Positions 1-10,239 of a stretch of 64,000 nt of DNA are shown piece after piece. Origin of the DNA: Dentipellis sp. KUC8613. Lineage: Eukaryota > Basidiomycota > Agaricomycetes > Russulales > Hericiaceae. The notes under the pieces were generated by a model. The model worked only from the letters and a program-made list of their open reading frames with translations, did not search any database and was not told where the DNA came from. The position numbers and the translations under genes were made by a program. Within the stretch, counting starts at the first letter, position 1; each line of letters begins with the position of its first letter. The stretch spans positions 818,253 through 882,252 of the forward strand of contig NSJX01000004.1 in the NCBI GenBank assembly GCA_002286715.1, in the 5' to 3' direction.

Positions 1-656
1 GACTCTTCATCACTAGTATCTGCCATACTCTTCAACAAGGCCTCCAATTTTTCTTCTTTCTTCTCATTTCTTTGTTTCAGCGGAGGGGGAGGGACGAAGT
101 GGCGCAGAAACTGTATGGGATCCATGGGTCCGACAAACGCGCCGGAGGCTTCTGCACACATTTGCCGTTTTACTACATCGAGAACTCTATGCGTCGAGCT
201 GAATGGAACGTGGGTGTCGAGTTTACTAGACGCCATGGTGTTCTGCGGTGGGTCGACTAGAGCAGAGTCGAACGGCGCTATTGGTGCGACGTCAAGCGCG
301 GGGAATGAATCCTTCGGCATCTCCCGACCATAGAACGATTCGACAGTCACCGACGCGCCGGTAGGTGCTGACCTAGGTAGGGTTGTTGGCGGTTGGGAAG
401 AGGCGGCGGTCAGGACATGGGCAGACTCGAGTGCTGTATCCGGCACATCGTAGCTTGATGGTGCACTGGCCCTTCCTGCGCTCCGCGTGGGCTGCCGTGC
501 CACCTTCATCGAGATCTCCGTGGTACTGCCCGTCTGGTGGATGTCGCCTCTGCGGAGTGGGAGAGGTTTCTTCTTGCGCTCAGCTTCGTCTTTCAGGAGT
601 TTCCCGAGAGTTGCCTTGGGAGGAGGGCCATCGATTTCCCGACGCGGTAAGGACAT
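1..656 (-). CDS. FunK1-like (fungal-type protein kinase) N-terminal fragment
   Basis: An open frame reads on the minus strand from an ATG at 656-654 to the left edge without a stop, so the gene continues outside the window. About 218 residues are visible. The first 150 are low-complexity and rich in Ser, Pro and Thr, with basic patches. Near residue 180 a conserved-looking segment appears (VVKRQMCAEASGAFVGPM, followed by a short stretch ending in RHFVPP), then a charged Lys/Glu helix. The GPM..FL..F(L/V)P pattern resembles the leader that precedes the kinase domain in basidiomycete FunK1 proteins; this is my inference from memory of the family. The kinase domain itself is not in view, so activity cannot be judged. 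No intron is visible in the part present. It could instead be an unrelated basidiomycete-specific protein. Confidence 0.55.
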   Translation of the reverse strand, partial: MSLPRREIDGPPPKATLGKLLKDEAERKKKPLPLRRGDIHQTGSTTEISMKVARQPTRSAGRASAPSSYDVPDTALESAHVLTAASSQPPTTLPRSAPTGASVTVESFYGREMPKDSFPALDVAPIAPFDSALVDPPQNTMASSKLDTHVPFSSTHRVLDVVKRQMCAEASGAFVGPMDPIQFLRHFVPPPPLKQRNEKKEEKLEALLKSMADTSDEE

Positions 657-1205
657 AGTCGGCGTTGCAAAGATTAAAGCAGGGTAATGGGCTGTAGAGA
701 ACTAACAGGGTGGAGGGGAATTGGTATGTGTTGGGTCGTGGGCGTCAGCTTTAAGTCCTGGCGGGAATCTCAACATCTGATTTGTGGCCGTGTTTCCTTT
801 GTCTGACCACGTTGTCCCAGCGCCATTTCTGATCGATTTGTGGCCGCGTCCACATTTCGAGTCACATCCTGCATTGTTCTTCAACAATGGATTTCCCGCA
901 TTGTCCACGTTCATAGAGTACACTGTGCGGTGCGCTTTGTCGGACACCTTTCCTCGTCGGTCTGGGTGCGAAACAGATTCCGGTCAGGTACTTTGGATCA
1001 ATGCGCAACGAACAGGCATGCAGACGCCAATGACATTAAGCACTTCAAAAGCAACATGCACCGTGAGTCAATCGAGACTCAGGCTATCCGTTTATTCATG
1101 ATTCGTGAACATTAAAGTATGGCGGCAGATATATATCGACGGCAGCGACCGCAAAATCACCGAGTAGAAATGGTTCTCCCGACGCCGACTTCGTTTTCCA
1201 CTGCT
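657..1205. other. Intergenic stretch
   Basis: This 549-bp gap separates the divergently placed 5' end of the FunK1-like gene from the 3' end of the BIM1-like gene. Short open frames on both strands lack a plausible start, splice structure or recognisable motif. It should hold the FunK1-like promoter and the BIM1-like 3' UTR; I see no other element. Confidence 0.5.
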
Positions 1206-2031
1206 TCACAGCAGCGACAATCCCAAGGCAACTCCCGCGGCCAAAACGCCAGTAATGCCTGCGACCGTGACCTTCGTGCCAGCGCTGCTAGAACCAGAGT
1301 TACCAGAGCTGCCCGACGACGGCGAGGGGGCACTAGAGCTGCTGGAACTGGTCCCAGAGCTCGTAGCATTCGAGCACGAAACATTCGACGGCACAGTAAA
1401 ATTGTTCGACAGCGTCAGATCCGCGCACTACAAAAACCACCATCAGCATCTCGCCCGGCTATAGTCTGGCGGCGGAACGAACCTGGAAGAGGTTGCCGTC
1501 ACCACCGTTGAACTCAAATTGCAACGTGATATTGGCGCCATCCTGAAGTCCGCTGACATTGAGGTGACTCAAGTCGAGCGGGAAGCAGAAAGCACCCTCG
1601 CCGTTCGACTGCACGAACGGCAAGGCAAACTGCGTAACGTTGCTATCACTGTTGAAGTCGTTGAAGCTAGTAGGGTCCTGCTTCGTGGAGACGAGAACAC
1701 CGACTAGATTTTCAATTAGCACCCGCACTTACGAACCACGAAACTGAATAACTTACTCGTCCACTTAGGGTGTTCACTAGTAAGGCTGAAGAAGCCGCCG
1801 CTCAGAGGGAACACGCTGCGATTGTCTACAGCATGAACGTAATTGTCTAGCGAATACAGAAGCATTAGAATCACGAGAAACGCGAGATTCCCGGCTTCAA
1901 AGCGACTTACCACAGAAGGTAGGCTCGTTGTCCTCCACGAAAGGTCCACGCGGGGGAGGGTATTGGAGGTGGAAGTGAGCAGTAGCAGCCGTAGCAAGGC
2001 AAGAAAACACAGCGGCGATCGTGAAGCGCAT
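1206..2031 (-). CDS. BIM1-like GPI-anchored copper-acquisition protein (X325/LPMO-like)
   Basis: Four exons (2031-1911, 1846-1757, 1703-1483, 1427-1206) splice in frame to 217 aa. An 18-residue signal peptide ([18 protein letters not shown]) is followed by a mature N-terminal histidine in [11 protein letters not shown], then VEDNEPTFC, a [11 protein letters not shown] segment, FCFPLDLS and CADLTL. This order and the exposed N-ter His are diagnostic of the BIM1-like/X325 family, whose Cryptococcus neoformans member BIM1 aids copper uptake together with Ctr transporters. The C-terminus is Ser/Gly-rich and ends in a hydrophobic tail ([19 protein letters not shown]), the expected GPI-anchor signal, so the protein should sit on the outer face of the plasma membrane. 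N-glycosylation sequons are present (NVS, NIT, NFT). A CTR gene lies directly upstream on the same strand, which supports a joint copper role. No damage seen. Confidence 0.9.
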
Positions 2032-2462
2032 CGTAGGTTTGCTAGCTAGTCGAAAGGAAGACTTCTGCTGCTGACGGTCTGCTCTCAGAGGACTTCGCAA
2101 TTTATACGCCGCGGCCAGTGACCCGTCTGCCACAGGATCAAATATGGAAGTGTGTAAAAAACTTTTTTACTCTGTTTGGTCATGCTGTTTGGCCGGTGCA
2201 TGGTTACGGCGATGACGCGCCCGGCCAAATTGTGAAAGTTTTGTCACGCAATGATCTGATCTCATCCCTTGCAATTCACTGCAGCATCAAGTGAACAAAA
2301 TGCAGAAGACAACAGCGGTCGCAGTTAAACCTGAGACAAGCAAACGCAGCATAGAATGGGGGGAAATACTATGATAAAAGTACACGATCTCGTAACAAAA
2401 GCAGTCATCGTCCGTGAAAATCATATGGCTGGCAACGGGGACACCGGCCTGCGCGAGGTTGC
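2032..2462 (-). promoter_or_regulatory. BIM1-like promoter region with TATA box and T-tract motif
   Basis: This gap lies between the CTR stop codon and the BIM1-like ATG. On the minus strand a TATAAA box is at 2106-2101, about 70 nt before the ATG. At 2152-2170 there is a short inverted A/T structure (GTAAAAAACTTTTTTAC), and the plus-strand 11-mer TTTTTTACTCT lies at 2163-2173. The same 11-mer recurs at 20826-20836 between the second CTR and the ferric reductase. A metal-responsive role is inference only. Confidence 0.5.
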
Positions 2463-3165
2463 TCAATGTAACTGGAATGAGCCAGTGCCGAAGCGCCCGA
2501 ACAACACCTCCCCTAATCCTAAACCGAGAACGATTGAAATGACATAGGCGGCTTGGAAGGTCCTGTTTGTACGGTCGTCAGCGGGGGGACGGCGGTAGGG
2601 GACGGTGTATTCCTCACATGACAGCCAACATCAATGCGTAAGCCAGAAGGGCCTGCAACGAATAGAGGGCTCCGCGGGTGATATCGTGGGATGCAACGAA
2701 GGGGGCGATGATTCGAGCTCGGCGTGAGGTAGGGTGGCCTTCAGGGGTAGAGCGGGCTGCGGGAGAGTTGGCTAGTACTTGCTCCTGGATTTCGACACCC
2801 GGATCCTTCTTCTCCCCGTCGTCTGAATTCGTCATGCCGTCGATGGATTCAGATAAACGTCCGGCGAGAAGAGACAAAGTGCTGTTGGAGAATCACTTAA
2901 TGAGCCAACTCGATTGCGGTTGCGAGGACGGGGGAAACACAAACCTGCGACGCCAGTGTTCCTGCATTACCCCCCGCGCTGCGGACAGCATCCTCTCAAG
3001 AACGGAGAGCAGGACGAGGACGAGGCATGCCCCAGCAATTGCGCCATGGGAAGTGGGCTGCAGAGACTTGAAGTAGAGGATGTCTCCTCCAGTAAAGTGT
3101 AGATACGGTGTCATCATCACCATCTCCCCCGTAGAGGAAGTATCATCTCCGGAGGTCATGTCCAT
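2463..3165 (-). CDS. Ctr-family high-affinity copper transporter (1)
   Basis: Three exons (3165-2945, 2881-2618, 2562-2463) give 194 aa. The short extracellular N-terminus carries methionines (MDM, MVMM). It is followed by TPYLHFTGGDILYFKS and a first membrane segment (GAIAGACLVLVLLSVLE), a hydrophilic cytosolic loop of about 75 residues, a second segment with the copper-selective MxxxM motif (MLAVM) and a third Gly-rich segment (VLGLGLGEVLFGR). These are the defining Ctr features: trimeric uptake of Cu(I) at the plasma membrane. The second intron splits the Met codon of MxxxM (AT|G), as in the second CTR of this window. The last exon is easily missed because intron 2 begins GTGAGG, so unspliced reading stops right after MLAVM. 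The gene lies upstream of the BIM1-like gene on the same strand with 431 bp between. Confidence 0.92.
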
Positions 3166-4174
3166 GGGAAAAACGTGAAGATCTTCGAGATGGCGTTTGC
3201 GACAGTGTTCTTTAGAGAACGACGGATGTCGTTAAGGAAAAGAAAGGGACAAGCTTTGCAGACCTGCGCAGCAGAGAGTGAAGGCCAAGCAGAGATCAGA
3301 GGTCCATCCGTTCACTCGGCGACTCCCGATGCCCTGGGAATGTATGACTAAATTGAGGATGTGAGAGGTAACGAGCAAGCACGTTTCACAAAGCAGCGAA
3401 GAGGCATGGTTCATGCATGCAAGCTGGGGAGGATGCAAAGCAATCACCCAAAGCGAGAGATAGTGTGACATACCTGGACCGCCGCAGCATGGCGACATCA
3501 TCGACACCGGACGAGATGGCAAGTGAAGCGTAGCCAGGGCAAACTTAAGGGTCGCGAAGGTGATTGACTTCGCCTGCAGTTAGCTGAGCATGGCCCGAAC
3601 TCCACGAACGCAGAAATAGTATGCTGTTGGAAAGGTGTCGACGTAGTGCAACGAGTTGATCGATGACAGTTATCGAGCTCAAAATGTCGATGGTATGGGA
3701 TTCCGAGAACAGCGCTCTCACCCAACCATAGCTAGAGATGAAGGCGAACGAAAAGTCCGGCAGAATGAGAGGTTAAAAGTAGACTGAACCAGGAGCGGAG
3801 ATTCACGAACAGCCCACGTAGACCTAGGGGTAAGCTTGATGAGAACTACGCTCCCGCTTACACCACGGACTGGGGCGAGACATTCGAGAACTCAAAGAGA
3901 AGATGATGGTCTTGGTGAGGCGGATGAGCTGGACAGACGAGGAGAACAGACTTGAGGGCCTGAGGCAGATCAAGCAGGTGCCACAGGTGGGGGAAAGAGG
4001 ATGCGATTGCGGCATTTCTGCTGCGCGCGAAAAGGCCTCAACGGGACCCCAGCCACCGTGAGCATGCCATCACGTGCAAGTCTCACGTCATTACAACGAC
4101 TGGAGGACTCGCTGCAGACTTGAATTCGGAATTCGACAGTGCCAGTCTGTCCCTGTCCCCGACCAATCCCCAAT
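3166..4174. other. Unassigned kilobase between CTR and rhodanese
   Basis: This stretch should contain the CTR promoter (right of 3165) and the rhodanese promoter (left of 4175). Between about 3490 and 4020 both strands show short protein-like stretches. On plus, a charged segment runs at 3888-4010. On minus, a Leu-rich segment covers 4015-3860, and others lie at 3725-3560. None can be joined by me into one model with a credible start, and none matches a family I know. A small, multi-intron gene may be hidden here, but I cannot support its limits. Confidence 0.35.
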
Positions 4175-4832
4175 ATGTTCCGCACTTCACTCATTCGCGC
4201 CGGTGGCCAGGTTGCACGTTCTGCTGCACGTACTCGCTTGTCCAAGCCCATGATCGCCATCCCAGTGCGTTTCAATTCTAGCGAGTCTCCGTTGACGGAG
4301 GAGCAGCGGAAAGAAGCCATCGCGAAACGTGCGGCCCTGCAAACAGATTGGGATGCACCAGAGTTGACCTACGAAGAAGTCAAGAAACGTTCGCTGCAGC
4401 CAACAGAAGTGAGTCTGGTCCAAGATGCATCAGACTGACAGGCGTTCACACCAGCGGGGCTCTTCATGCAGGACGCGTATCTTATTGATGTCCGGGAGCC
4501 CGATGAAGTTATCCAGGGATCTATTCCCTCTGCTGTCAACCTGCCTCTCTCTGTGCTGGCAGGTTCTCTGCAGCTCGATCCCGCAGCATTCCAAAAGAAA
4601 TTCGGCTACGAAAAGCCCGGCCGCAACCAAGAGGTTGTTTTCTACTGTCGTAGTGGCAAACGAAGCTCGAGTGCAAGCGACGTCGCAAAGCGGAATGGAT
4701 ACACGAAGTAAGTCGATCCAAGCATTATTAGTTTCAAAGACTTGCGTGACTAACGTGCCTTTGTGTAGCATCTACAATTATAAAGGGTCTTGGCTAGACT
4801 GGGTGCAGAGGGAAGGAAAGTCATCTTCGTGA
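4175..4832 (+). CDS. Mitochondrial rhodanese-like sulfurtransferase
   Basis: Exons 4175-4408, 4472-4707 and 4769-4832 give 177 aa. The N-terminus (MFRTSLIRAGGQVARSAAR..., rich in Arg, Ser and Ala with almost no acidic residues) looks like a mitochondrial presequence. The rhodanese domain follows: DAYLIDVREPDEV, then GSIPSAVNLPLS, and the active-site loop YCRSGKRSS with the catalytic Cys. It closes with a GYTNIYNYKGSWLDW element typical of the family. Members transfer sulfane sulfur, for example thiosulfate to cyanide or to persulfide acceptors; yeast and human relatives act in mitochondria. I chose the ATG at 4175 over an upstream in-frame start because the targeting signal begins there. The next gene on the same strand, 378 bp away, is frataxin, also mitochondrial and sulfur/iron related. 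Confidence 0.88.
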
Positions 4833-5210
4833 TTGATCTGTATATCCGTGAAGCTCGTCGGGATGGCGAGCCAGCCCTGGAAGAGATGTCGGATTGGTGG
4901 TGTGGGATCGAAATTCATTATGTATCTTGCAGCGCGACGTTGTGGTTACTGGTGAACAACAGAAGTTGAATCCTGTATCTCTGTTGCAAGTAAGCAAAAG
5001 TGTCTACAACTCCCGTAGAAATGATCTCCGAGTCGTATATAATAGCGTAATTTGTAGCTAGTCACGAAAGATTGCGCAAGTCATGACTTCCTCTCTCGAC
5101 ACAGCCACAGCGGACAAGCGTCCTGAGTCCAAGTTCCTGAAGTTAATCCACGTTGATTACATTTGCACCGGTACCCCTACTCATTCTGTCTCAGAGGAAG
5201 CTGGTGCACG
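4833..5210 (+). promoter_or_regulatory. Rhodanese 3' flank and frataxin promoter
   Basis: This 378-bp gap contains a TATATAATA box at about 5036-5044, roughly 170 nt before the frataxin ATG. Nothing else recognised. Confidence 0.4.
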
Positions 5211-5936
5211 ATGTCTTTGTCTAGCTCTTCTGCCTCGAGGACCGTGACAAGACTCCTGACAAGGCGCTCATTGGTGCATGCTTGCCGTATACCAGCGACG
5301 CGTGCATGTCAAAGGCGGGTATCATTAAGCCAAACCGTCGCGCAGAAACGGTACTACGCAACTCCCCCTCCCCAATTCAACACCAGGTGTGATTCATACG
5401 TTATATTGCGGTGTTCATTCTTGGAGCATTGAACTTCAGTCCACCTGCAGCGCCTTACCTATAGAAGAATATCATGCCCTCTCGGACGCAACCATGGATA
5501 CAATGCTGGACTCACTTGAAGCCCTTCTGGATGAATTGGGGGATCCCAGCTATGAAGTAGAGTACAGCGTATGTATACCAGCCCCTTATGACCGTGTTCT
5601 TCACCGAATGTTTCTGATAGAGCGGTGTATTGACATTAAAACTGGGGAATAACGGGACGTATGTCATCAACAAGCAACCTCCAAATAAGCAGATATGGCT
5701 TTCTTCACCATTTAGGTACGCCGAACGCGGATCGTTACCGTCTGAAGACTTATGCTGATATATACGGTTGAATTCAAAGCGGACCCAAGCGATATGACTA
5801 CGTTTCAGAAGAGGACGACTGGATTTACTCGCGAGACGGTCAAGCTCTCGGAACCCTGCTGAATACAGAGCTGAGCCGTGTTTTCAAGCAGGAGGTTGAT
5901 TTGGGCCTCGCAGATGTGTCAAAGAATGTCGTCTGA
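5211..5936 (+). CDS. YFH1: Frataxin (mitochondrial iron-sulfur cluster assembly)
   Basis: Exons 5211-5386, 5451-5568, 5621-5715 and 5780-5936 give 181 aa. The first 60 residues form a Ser/Arg/Ala-rich presequence ([20 protein letters not shown]). The frataxin/CyaY fold follows: helix 1 with its acidic ridge ([17 protein letters not shown]), strands with [18 protein letters not shown] and [20 protein letters not shown], then the [18 protein letters not shown] helix. Frataxin is the allosteric activator of the mitochondrial cysteine desulfurase complex (Nfs1-Isd11-Acp1 with Isu1) and binds iron through the acidic ridge. The acceptor of intron 1 is the CAG ending at 5450; an earlier CAG at 5439 would cause a stop. 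The gene lies downstream of the rhodanese on the same strand. Confidence 0.95.
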
Positions 5937-6341
5937 TGAGATACATCCGGCGGCCAACCTATGACTATCCATTTCGTGGAGTCTAGTCGATACTCGAGGA
6001 TCACATTCCGAAGCCCCAACCTGACGCTTCGTTACGAAACGGAAAGACATGATGCTATATTTGGAGTCTATCGTAGTCAAGCAGAAGATCCTACAGTTAC
6101 GTATGGAATAATCAACCCCGCAGTGAAGGTATCTAGTCGTGAAAGAATAAAAAGATGCATGTCATTACAGCGTGAGGGCATGGGATAAGTATACATATGT
6201 GATCCAGAGACGGAGTGAAAGTGAAAGCAATGGCACTGCTGGAGGAAAGCGATCGCGAAGGAAAGGAAATGCGAAGACATCTGCGGTTTCAAAATCAAAC
6301 AGGGTTCGTTGAATCAAGAGCTGCGGCAACGCACCGTGAGA
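5937..6341. other. Convergent 3' flanks
   Basis: Frataxin (plus) and the next gene (minus) converge across 405 bp. A 75-codon open frame at 5961-6188 has no recognisable motif and is most likely chance. The stretch should hold both 3' UTRs. Confidence 0.45.
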
Positions 6342-7106
6342 TTACTGGGATTCTGGAGATGGTCCATGGTCGGAGTGTGCCCTGCGGCTCAGGAAGAGTG
6401 TTCGTATAAGTCTGAGAAAGCCGAAATGAACATCAGTCTGATCCCCCAGTTGATTGCGAAATGACACCCACTTGTTTGCCCCTGCATAATTCTCCTTTAC
6501 TTTCTGGCCTTCATCAGGCATGGCATCCTCAAGCGTCGCAACCACAGGTACGCTCCCGGCATAAAGTCCCTTCAGGATGGAAAGTTGCCCGTCCTGGGGA
6601 TGAGCGTCCGGTTCAGGTGAGGGAGGCGAGAATGGCATCGGTAAAACACAGGAGGAGCGTGGCTGGCGTGCGGGAGTGGGCTGGTGTATAGTGGTGGTGG
6701 GGTGGGAGACGGATTGTACTCGATGATCGTCGGCGGCGAAGGGGATAGCTGAGCCAGCGGAAGGCGATATCATCCTCCTAAACTGGTGCTCTGCGTGTAA
6801 ATCATGCAACAGACTGTTGAACTTCGTATACTCCCCGGTCTGTTGAGTTGTTGCCTGCGACGTCGAGGCGTGGTTTGGACCGTCTACGTTGCTCCTTGGG
6901 TCCCAAATTTCTTCGCCTTCATCTGCGTTGTGTGATATAGGAGCTACATTCCACCCCCGCATGGAGCCATCAAGGGAGGGCGGAACCATTCTGCGCCGCT
7001 TCATCGCATGCTGAGAGTAGTCGATGGGAGAAGGGTCCGATGGAAAAAGAGGGACTTCCGGCATCATCGAAGGGATGGGAGATGGTGCTCGCTGTCGTTT
7101 CAACAT
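6342..7106 (-). CDS. Hypothetical protein, disordered, basidiomycete type
   Basis: I do not recognise this protein. The ATG at 7106-7104 (MLKRQRAPSPIPSMMPE) starts a frame with one likely 60-nt intron (6471-6412, GTGGGT..CAG). That intron is in frame, so both spliced and unspliced forms stay open; spliced length is 234 aa. The protein is Pro/Ser-rich and disordered, with a bipartite basic patch near the start (MKRRR) that could be a nuclear signal. It has two short conserved-looking helices: NSLLHDLHAEHQFRR in the middle and YAGANKLIRTLFLSRR at the end. Splicing joins YAGANK to the Leu-rich helix, which is why I prefer the intron. It faces the WDR70 gene across a 214-bp divergent promoter. 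Confidence 0.7.
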   Translation of the reverse strand: MLKRQRAPSPIPSMMPEVPLFPSDPSPIDYSQHAMKRRRMVPPSLDGSMRGWNVAPISHNADEGEEIWDPRSNVDGPNHASTSQATTQQTGEYTKFNSLLHDLHAEHQFRRMISPSAGSAIPFAADDHRVQSVSHPTTTIHQPTPARQPRSSCVLPMPFSPPSPEPDAHPQDGQLSILKGLYAGSVPVVATLEDAMPDEGQKVKENYAGANKWVSFRNQLGDQTDVHFGFLRLIRTLFLSRRAHSDHGPSPESQ

Positions 7107-7320
7107 GGTAAGAGGAAAGTCTAAGACGCCCGCAGTCGTATGCAATAACTGGCGGGCGGAACGAAGGAAGCTTTATGGTCTTGTGGCTCGTTGCAGGCGC
7201 GGTAATACAACGCGCGGCGCGGTGGCCGGAGGTCCCTGATACGCGCAATTAGACCGCTGACGTAACGCACCTCCTGCCCAGCCGGCTCCATTGCACAGTC
7301 GCTTTGTGCACGTTGCTATC

Positions 7321-10006
7321 ATGGCCGACATGGACGCATTCGCTGCTATGGGCTTCACTGGCTTTGGGAAGCAAAGCAAGAAGAAGCAACTCGACGCTGC
7401 CAGGTTTGACAAAAACAAGCGCGAGGTGAGTAGGGGCAACGTTGTACTCCAGTTCGAACGTTGTTCACCTCTTAGTTTTCTTCAGGAAAAGGTACCGGCC
7501 CTCCCCCTCGTGAAGAATGAGGACGCCGACGGTCGGTCGGCCTCTGCTAGTGCTTCGGTGGACCGACCCAGCAGCTCAGGCCCATCTCGTCAAACTCCTG
7601 CCGAGCCCAACGACCAGGACGACCAAGAGGAAATCGTTGAAGGGGAGCCTGTATATGACCCGGACGCGCCAGAATTCAACACCGCAGATTCTCCGGACTT
7701 CCCTACAACTCACGAGTTAGTCCTGAAAGATCATACCAAGGTCGTCTCTGCTTTAGCATTGGACCCTTCAGGCGCCAGAATTCTTTCAGGTTCTCACGAC
7801 TACGACTGCAAGCTATGGGACTTCGGAGGTATGGACCTAAGGTGTAAACCATTCAAGACGTGGGAGCCTGCAGGTACTTACTACGTGCGTCTCATCTCGT
7901 CACCTCTTGCTGACGGCTGTAGCTAACGTAGGTGTACCCCCGTAGATTCACGACTTGAAATACTCGCCCGATGGCCACCACTTTCTGGTCATATCTGGCA
8001 CTACGCAGCCCAAACTTTATGACCGTGATGGAGAGGAGAAGTACGTCCGGCTGTAATTGGGTCTTGAGTGCAGACTGACCTGACTGGCAGGGCCACTTAC
8101 ATCAAGGGCGACCCTTATATCCGTGATATGAAGAACACGTCGTGCGTGCCGTTCCACTACGTGTATTCGGATGGTCAATTGACGAGTCTTATTTAGGGGT
8201 CACGTAGGAGAGCTATCTGCGTGCGCCTGGCACCCAAAAGATAACCAGACTTTTATCACGAGTTCCGCCGACTCGACGATCCGGTCAGTCTCATTGCACA
8301 GTTCCGCAGTGTGTACTCATCTGTAATTGCTAGAATATGGGACGTGGAAAATAAGCGAAAACAGAGGACTGTCATCGTTGTCAAATCGAGGGAAAGGGGC
8401 GCTCGAACGAAGGTGACTACCTGCGCATATTCTCCTGACGGCAAATATATTGGTGGAGGTGGGTACAATTATAGTCACGGCTCTACTTTTATCTCACCTT
8501 TCTGCAGTGTGCTTGGATGGGGCCATGCATATGTGGAAGACCAATTCGAACTTCGTAAGGCCGGACATGACTATCGAGGGAGCTCATACCAAAGGGACTG
8601 AGACCGGCTCCATGGTGTTTTCCGTCGACGGCCACACTTTGGTCACTCGCGGTGGTGATGATACAGTGAAAGGTGAGCAGTGTCGCAGCGTTCATCTGCC
8701 GTGACAGGGTTTAATCGCCCATAGTCTGGGACCTACGGTCGTTCAAGAAGCCAGTCGCCACTCGGTCGAACATCCTGACACTGTACCCTACAACAAACGC
8801 TATCTTCAGTCCGGACAACAGACACATTGTAACTGGAGCCGGAGCTCCCTCGAAAGGGGGTAAAGGTAGCCTGCTGTTCCTCAACCGGAATGATTTGGAA
8901 GTGGAGAAGGAGCTGGAGGTCGACTCAACCCCCGTCGTGGTACAATGGCATTCGAAAATCAACCAGGTTCGTCATTAGCCACTTTGGTGATTTGACCTTG
9001 AGCAATTGACATCTTGCAGATCGTTACCGGACTTACCAATGGGCAAATTTGTGTCCTCTACTCACCGCAAACGTCTCTTAATGGCGCAAAGTTACTCCTC
9101 AACAAAGGACCCTCGAAGAAGCCCACTATCGAAGACATGTCGGATGCACTCGCTGCGCCTACGATCCTTACACCCCATGCACTACCGATGTTCCGAGACG
9201 CCGAGATGGCGAGGGGCGGTAAACGCAAGAGGGAGAAAGACAGGATGGATCCGCGCAAGAGTCGGCGGCCAGAGTTGCCTGTCACAGGTCCTGGCCGTGG
9301 CGGACGAGTGGGCGCTAGTGCTACGCAACATGTTGTGCAAAACTTGGTGCGAGACACGACGCGGGACGAGGATGTGCGTATCTATCTTGCCTTTGACCAC
9401 AGCAAAGGAGCTTTGAGCACTCCTATCCTGGCGGATTGGGCTATTCCTGGGGGGACGTCGCCCATCTTTTCACCCGATCATCTGATATCCATCATGATTG
9501 CTGTCATTGCTCACAGGCAGTGCTGGTGAAAGACCACATCTGTTTGAAGGGCATCTGCGTGCTGGGATAATGAGCTCGACTGTGCTTTGCACACGTTGGA
9601 CCGCGTCCGCCGTCGAGAGACGATCTCGATGGCCGGACCTCTGCTCCGGTGCGGCATCCGGCAATTGTCGGGTGGCGCCGAACCTTATTCGCCACGCCTA
9701 GTCTGTTACGCGTCTTCCGTTGCTTGCGTCTTGCCACGATGCACCGCCGTTGCTAACTCGCTTTTCCTTGTTCTTCCTAGCCCCGCGAGGCACTGCTCAA
9801 GTACGCACAACAGGCAGAGGACGATCCTCAATGGACTGGAGGTCAGTTTGCACACGATCTGCTGCTTTGTGCACTGTGTTTGCATGTGTTGACGTTGATT
9901 CTGACATTCGTTCTCCGCTCGAAAAATTTCAGCATGGCGTGTCAACCAGCCCAAGCCGGTTTTCGCAGACGTCGAGGAGGAGGAAAAGGAGGACGAGGGT
10001 CATTAG
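7321..10006 (+). CDS. WDR70: WDR70-like WD40-repeat protein
   Basis: Eleven exons (7321-7425, 7486-7884, 7946-8040, 8091-8141, 8197-8283, 8334-8458, 8508-8672, 8725-8966, 9020-9373, 9781-9841, 9933-10006) close in frame to 585 aa. The start (MADMDAFAAMGFTGFGKQ) and the first repeat (LKDHTKVVSALALDPSG, SHDYDCKLWDFGGMD) match the WDR70 family closely. Later repeats follow with DLKYSPDG, GHVGELSACAWHP, DSTIRIWDV, VKVWDLRSF. The C-terminal tail has the family's REALLKYAQQAEDDP and KPVFADVEEEE. Human and fission-yeast WDR70 work with CRL4-type ubiquitin ligase in H2B ubiquitination and double-strand-break repair; here that is by homology. Intron 9 (9374-9780) is about 407 nt, several times the local norm of 50-60. 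Repeats and tail are otherwise intact. Confidence 0.93.
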
Positions 10007-10239
10007 CTACGGTGATTGCATGTACATTAGACGGCGTGCTGGCAGCCCATGCAGCGAGAAAAGGGAGAGGGAAGGGAAAGAGAATGGAGAGAAAGTGGAC
10101 TAAGCACGGTGGCCCCGGCGCGGGAGATCGAACCTTAATTGTAGGAAGCTATAAAGACCTAGTCAGCGTCGTCTGCCCTGTCTCCCAAATCTTCCCTTGC
10201 CTCACCCCCCTCTTTTGGTGTCACCCCGTGACCGTCACG

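Noticed and set aside
3888..4080. Possible small gene (LYR-motif or kinetochore-type protein) upstream of rhodanese
   Set aside because: Short coding-like stretches exist on both strands, but I could not build one spliced frame with start and stop or match a family.
10110..10145. tRNA-like B-box (GGTTCGATCTC on minus)
   Set aside because: T-arm stem does not pair, no A-box at the right distance, and no acceptor stem; chance match in the gap before the BET gene.
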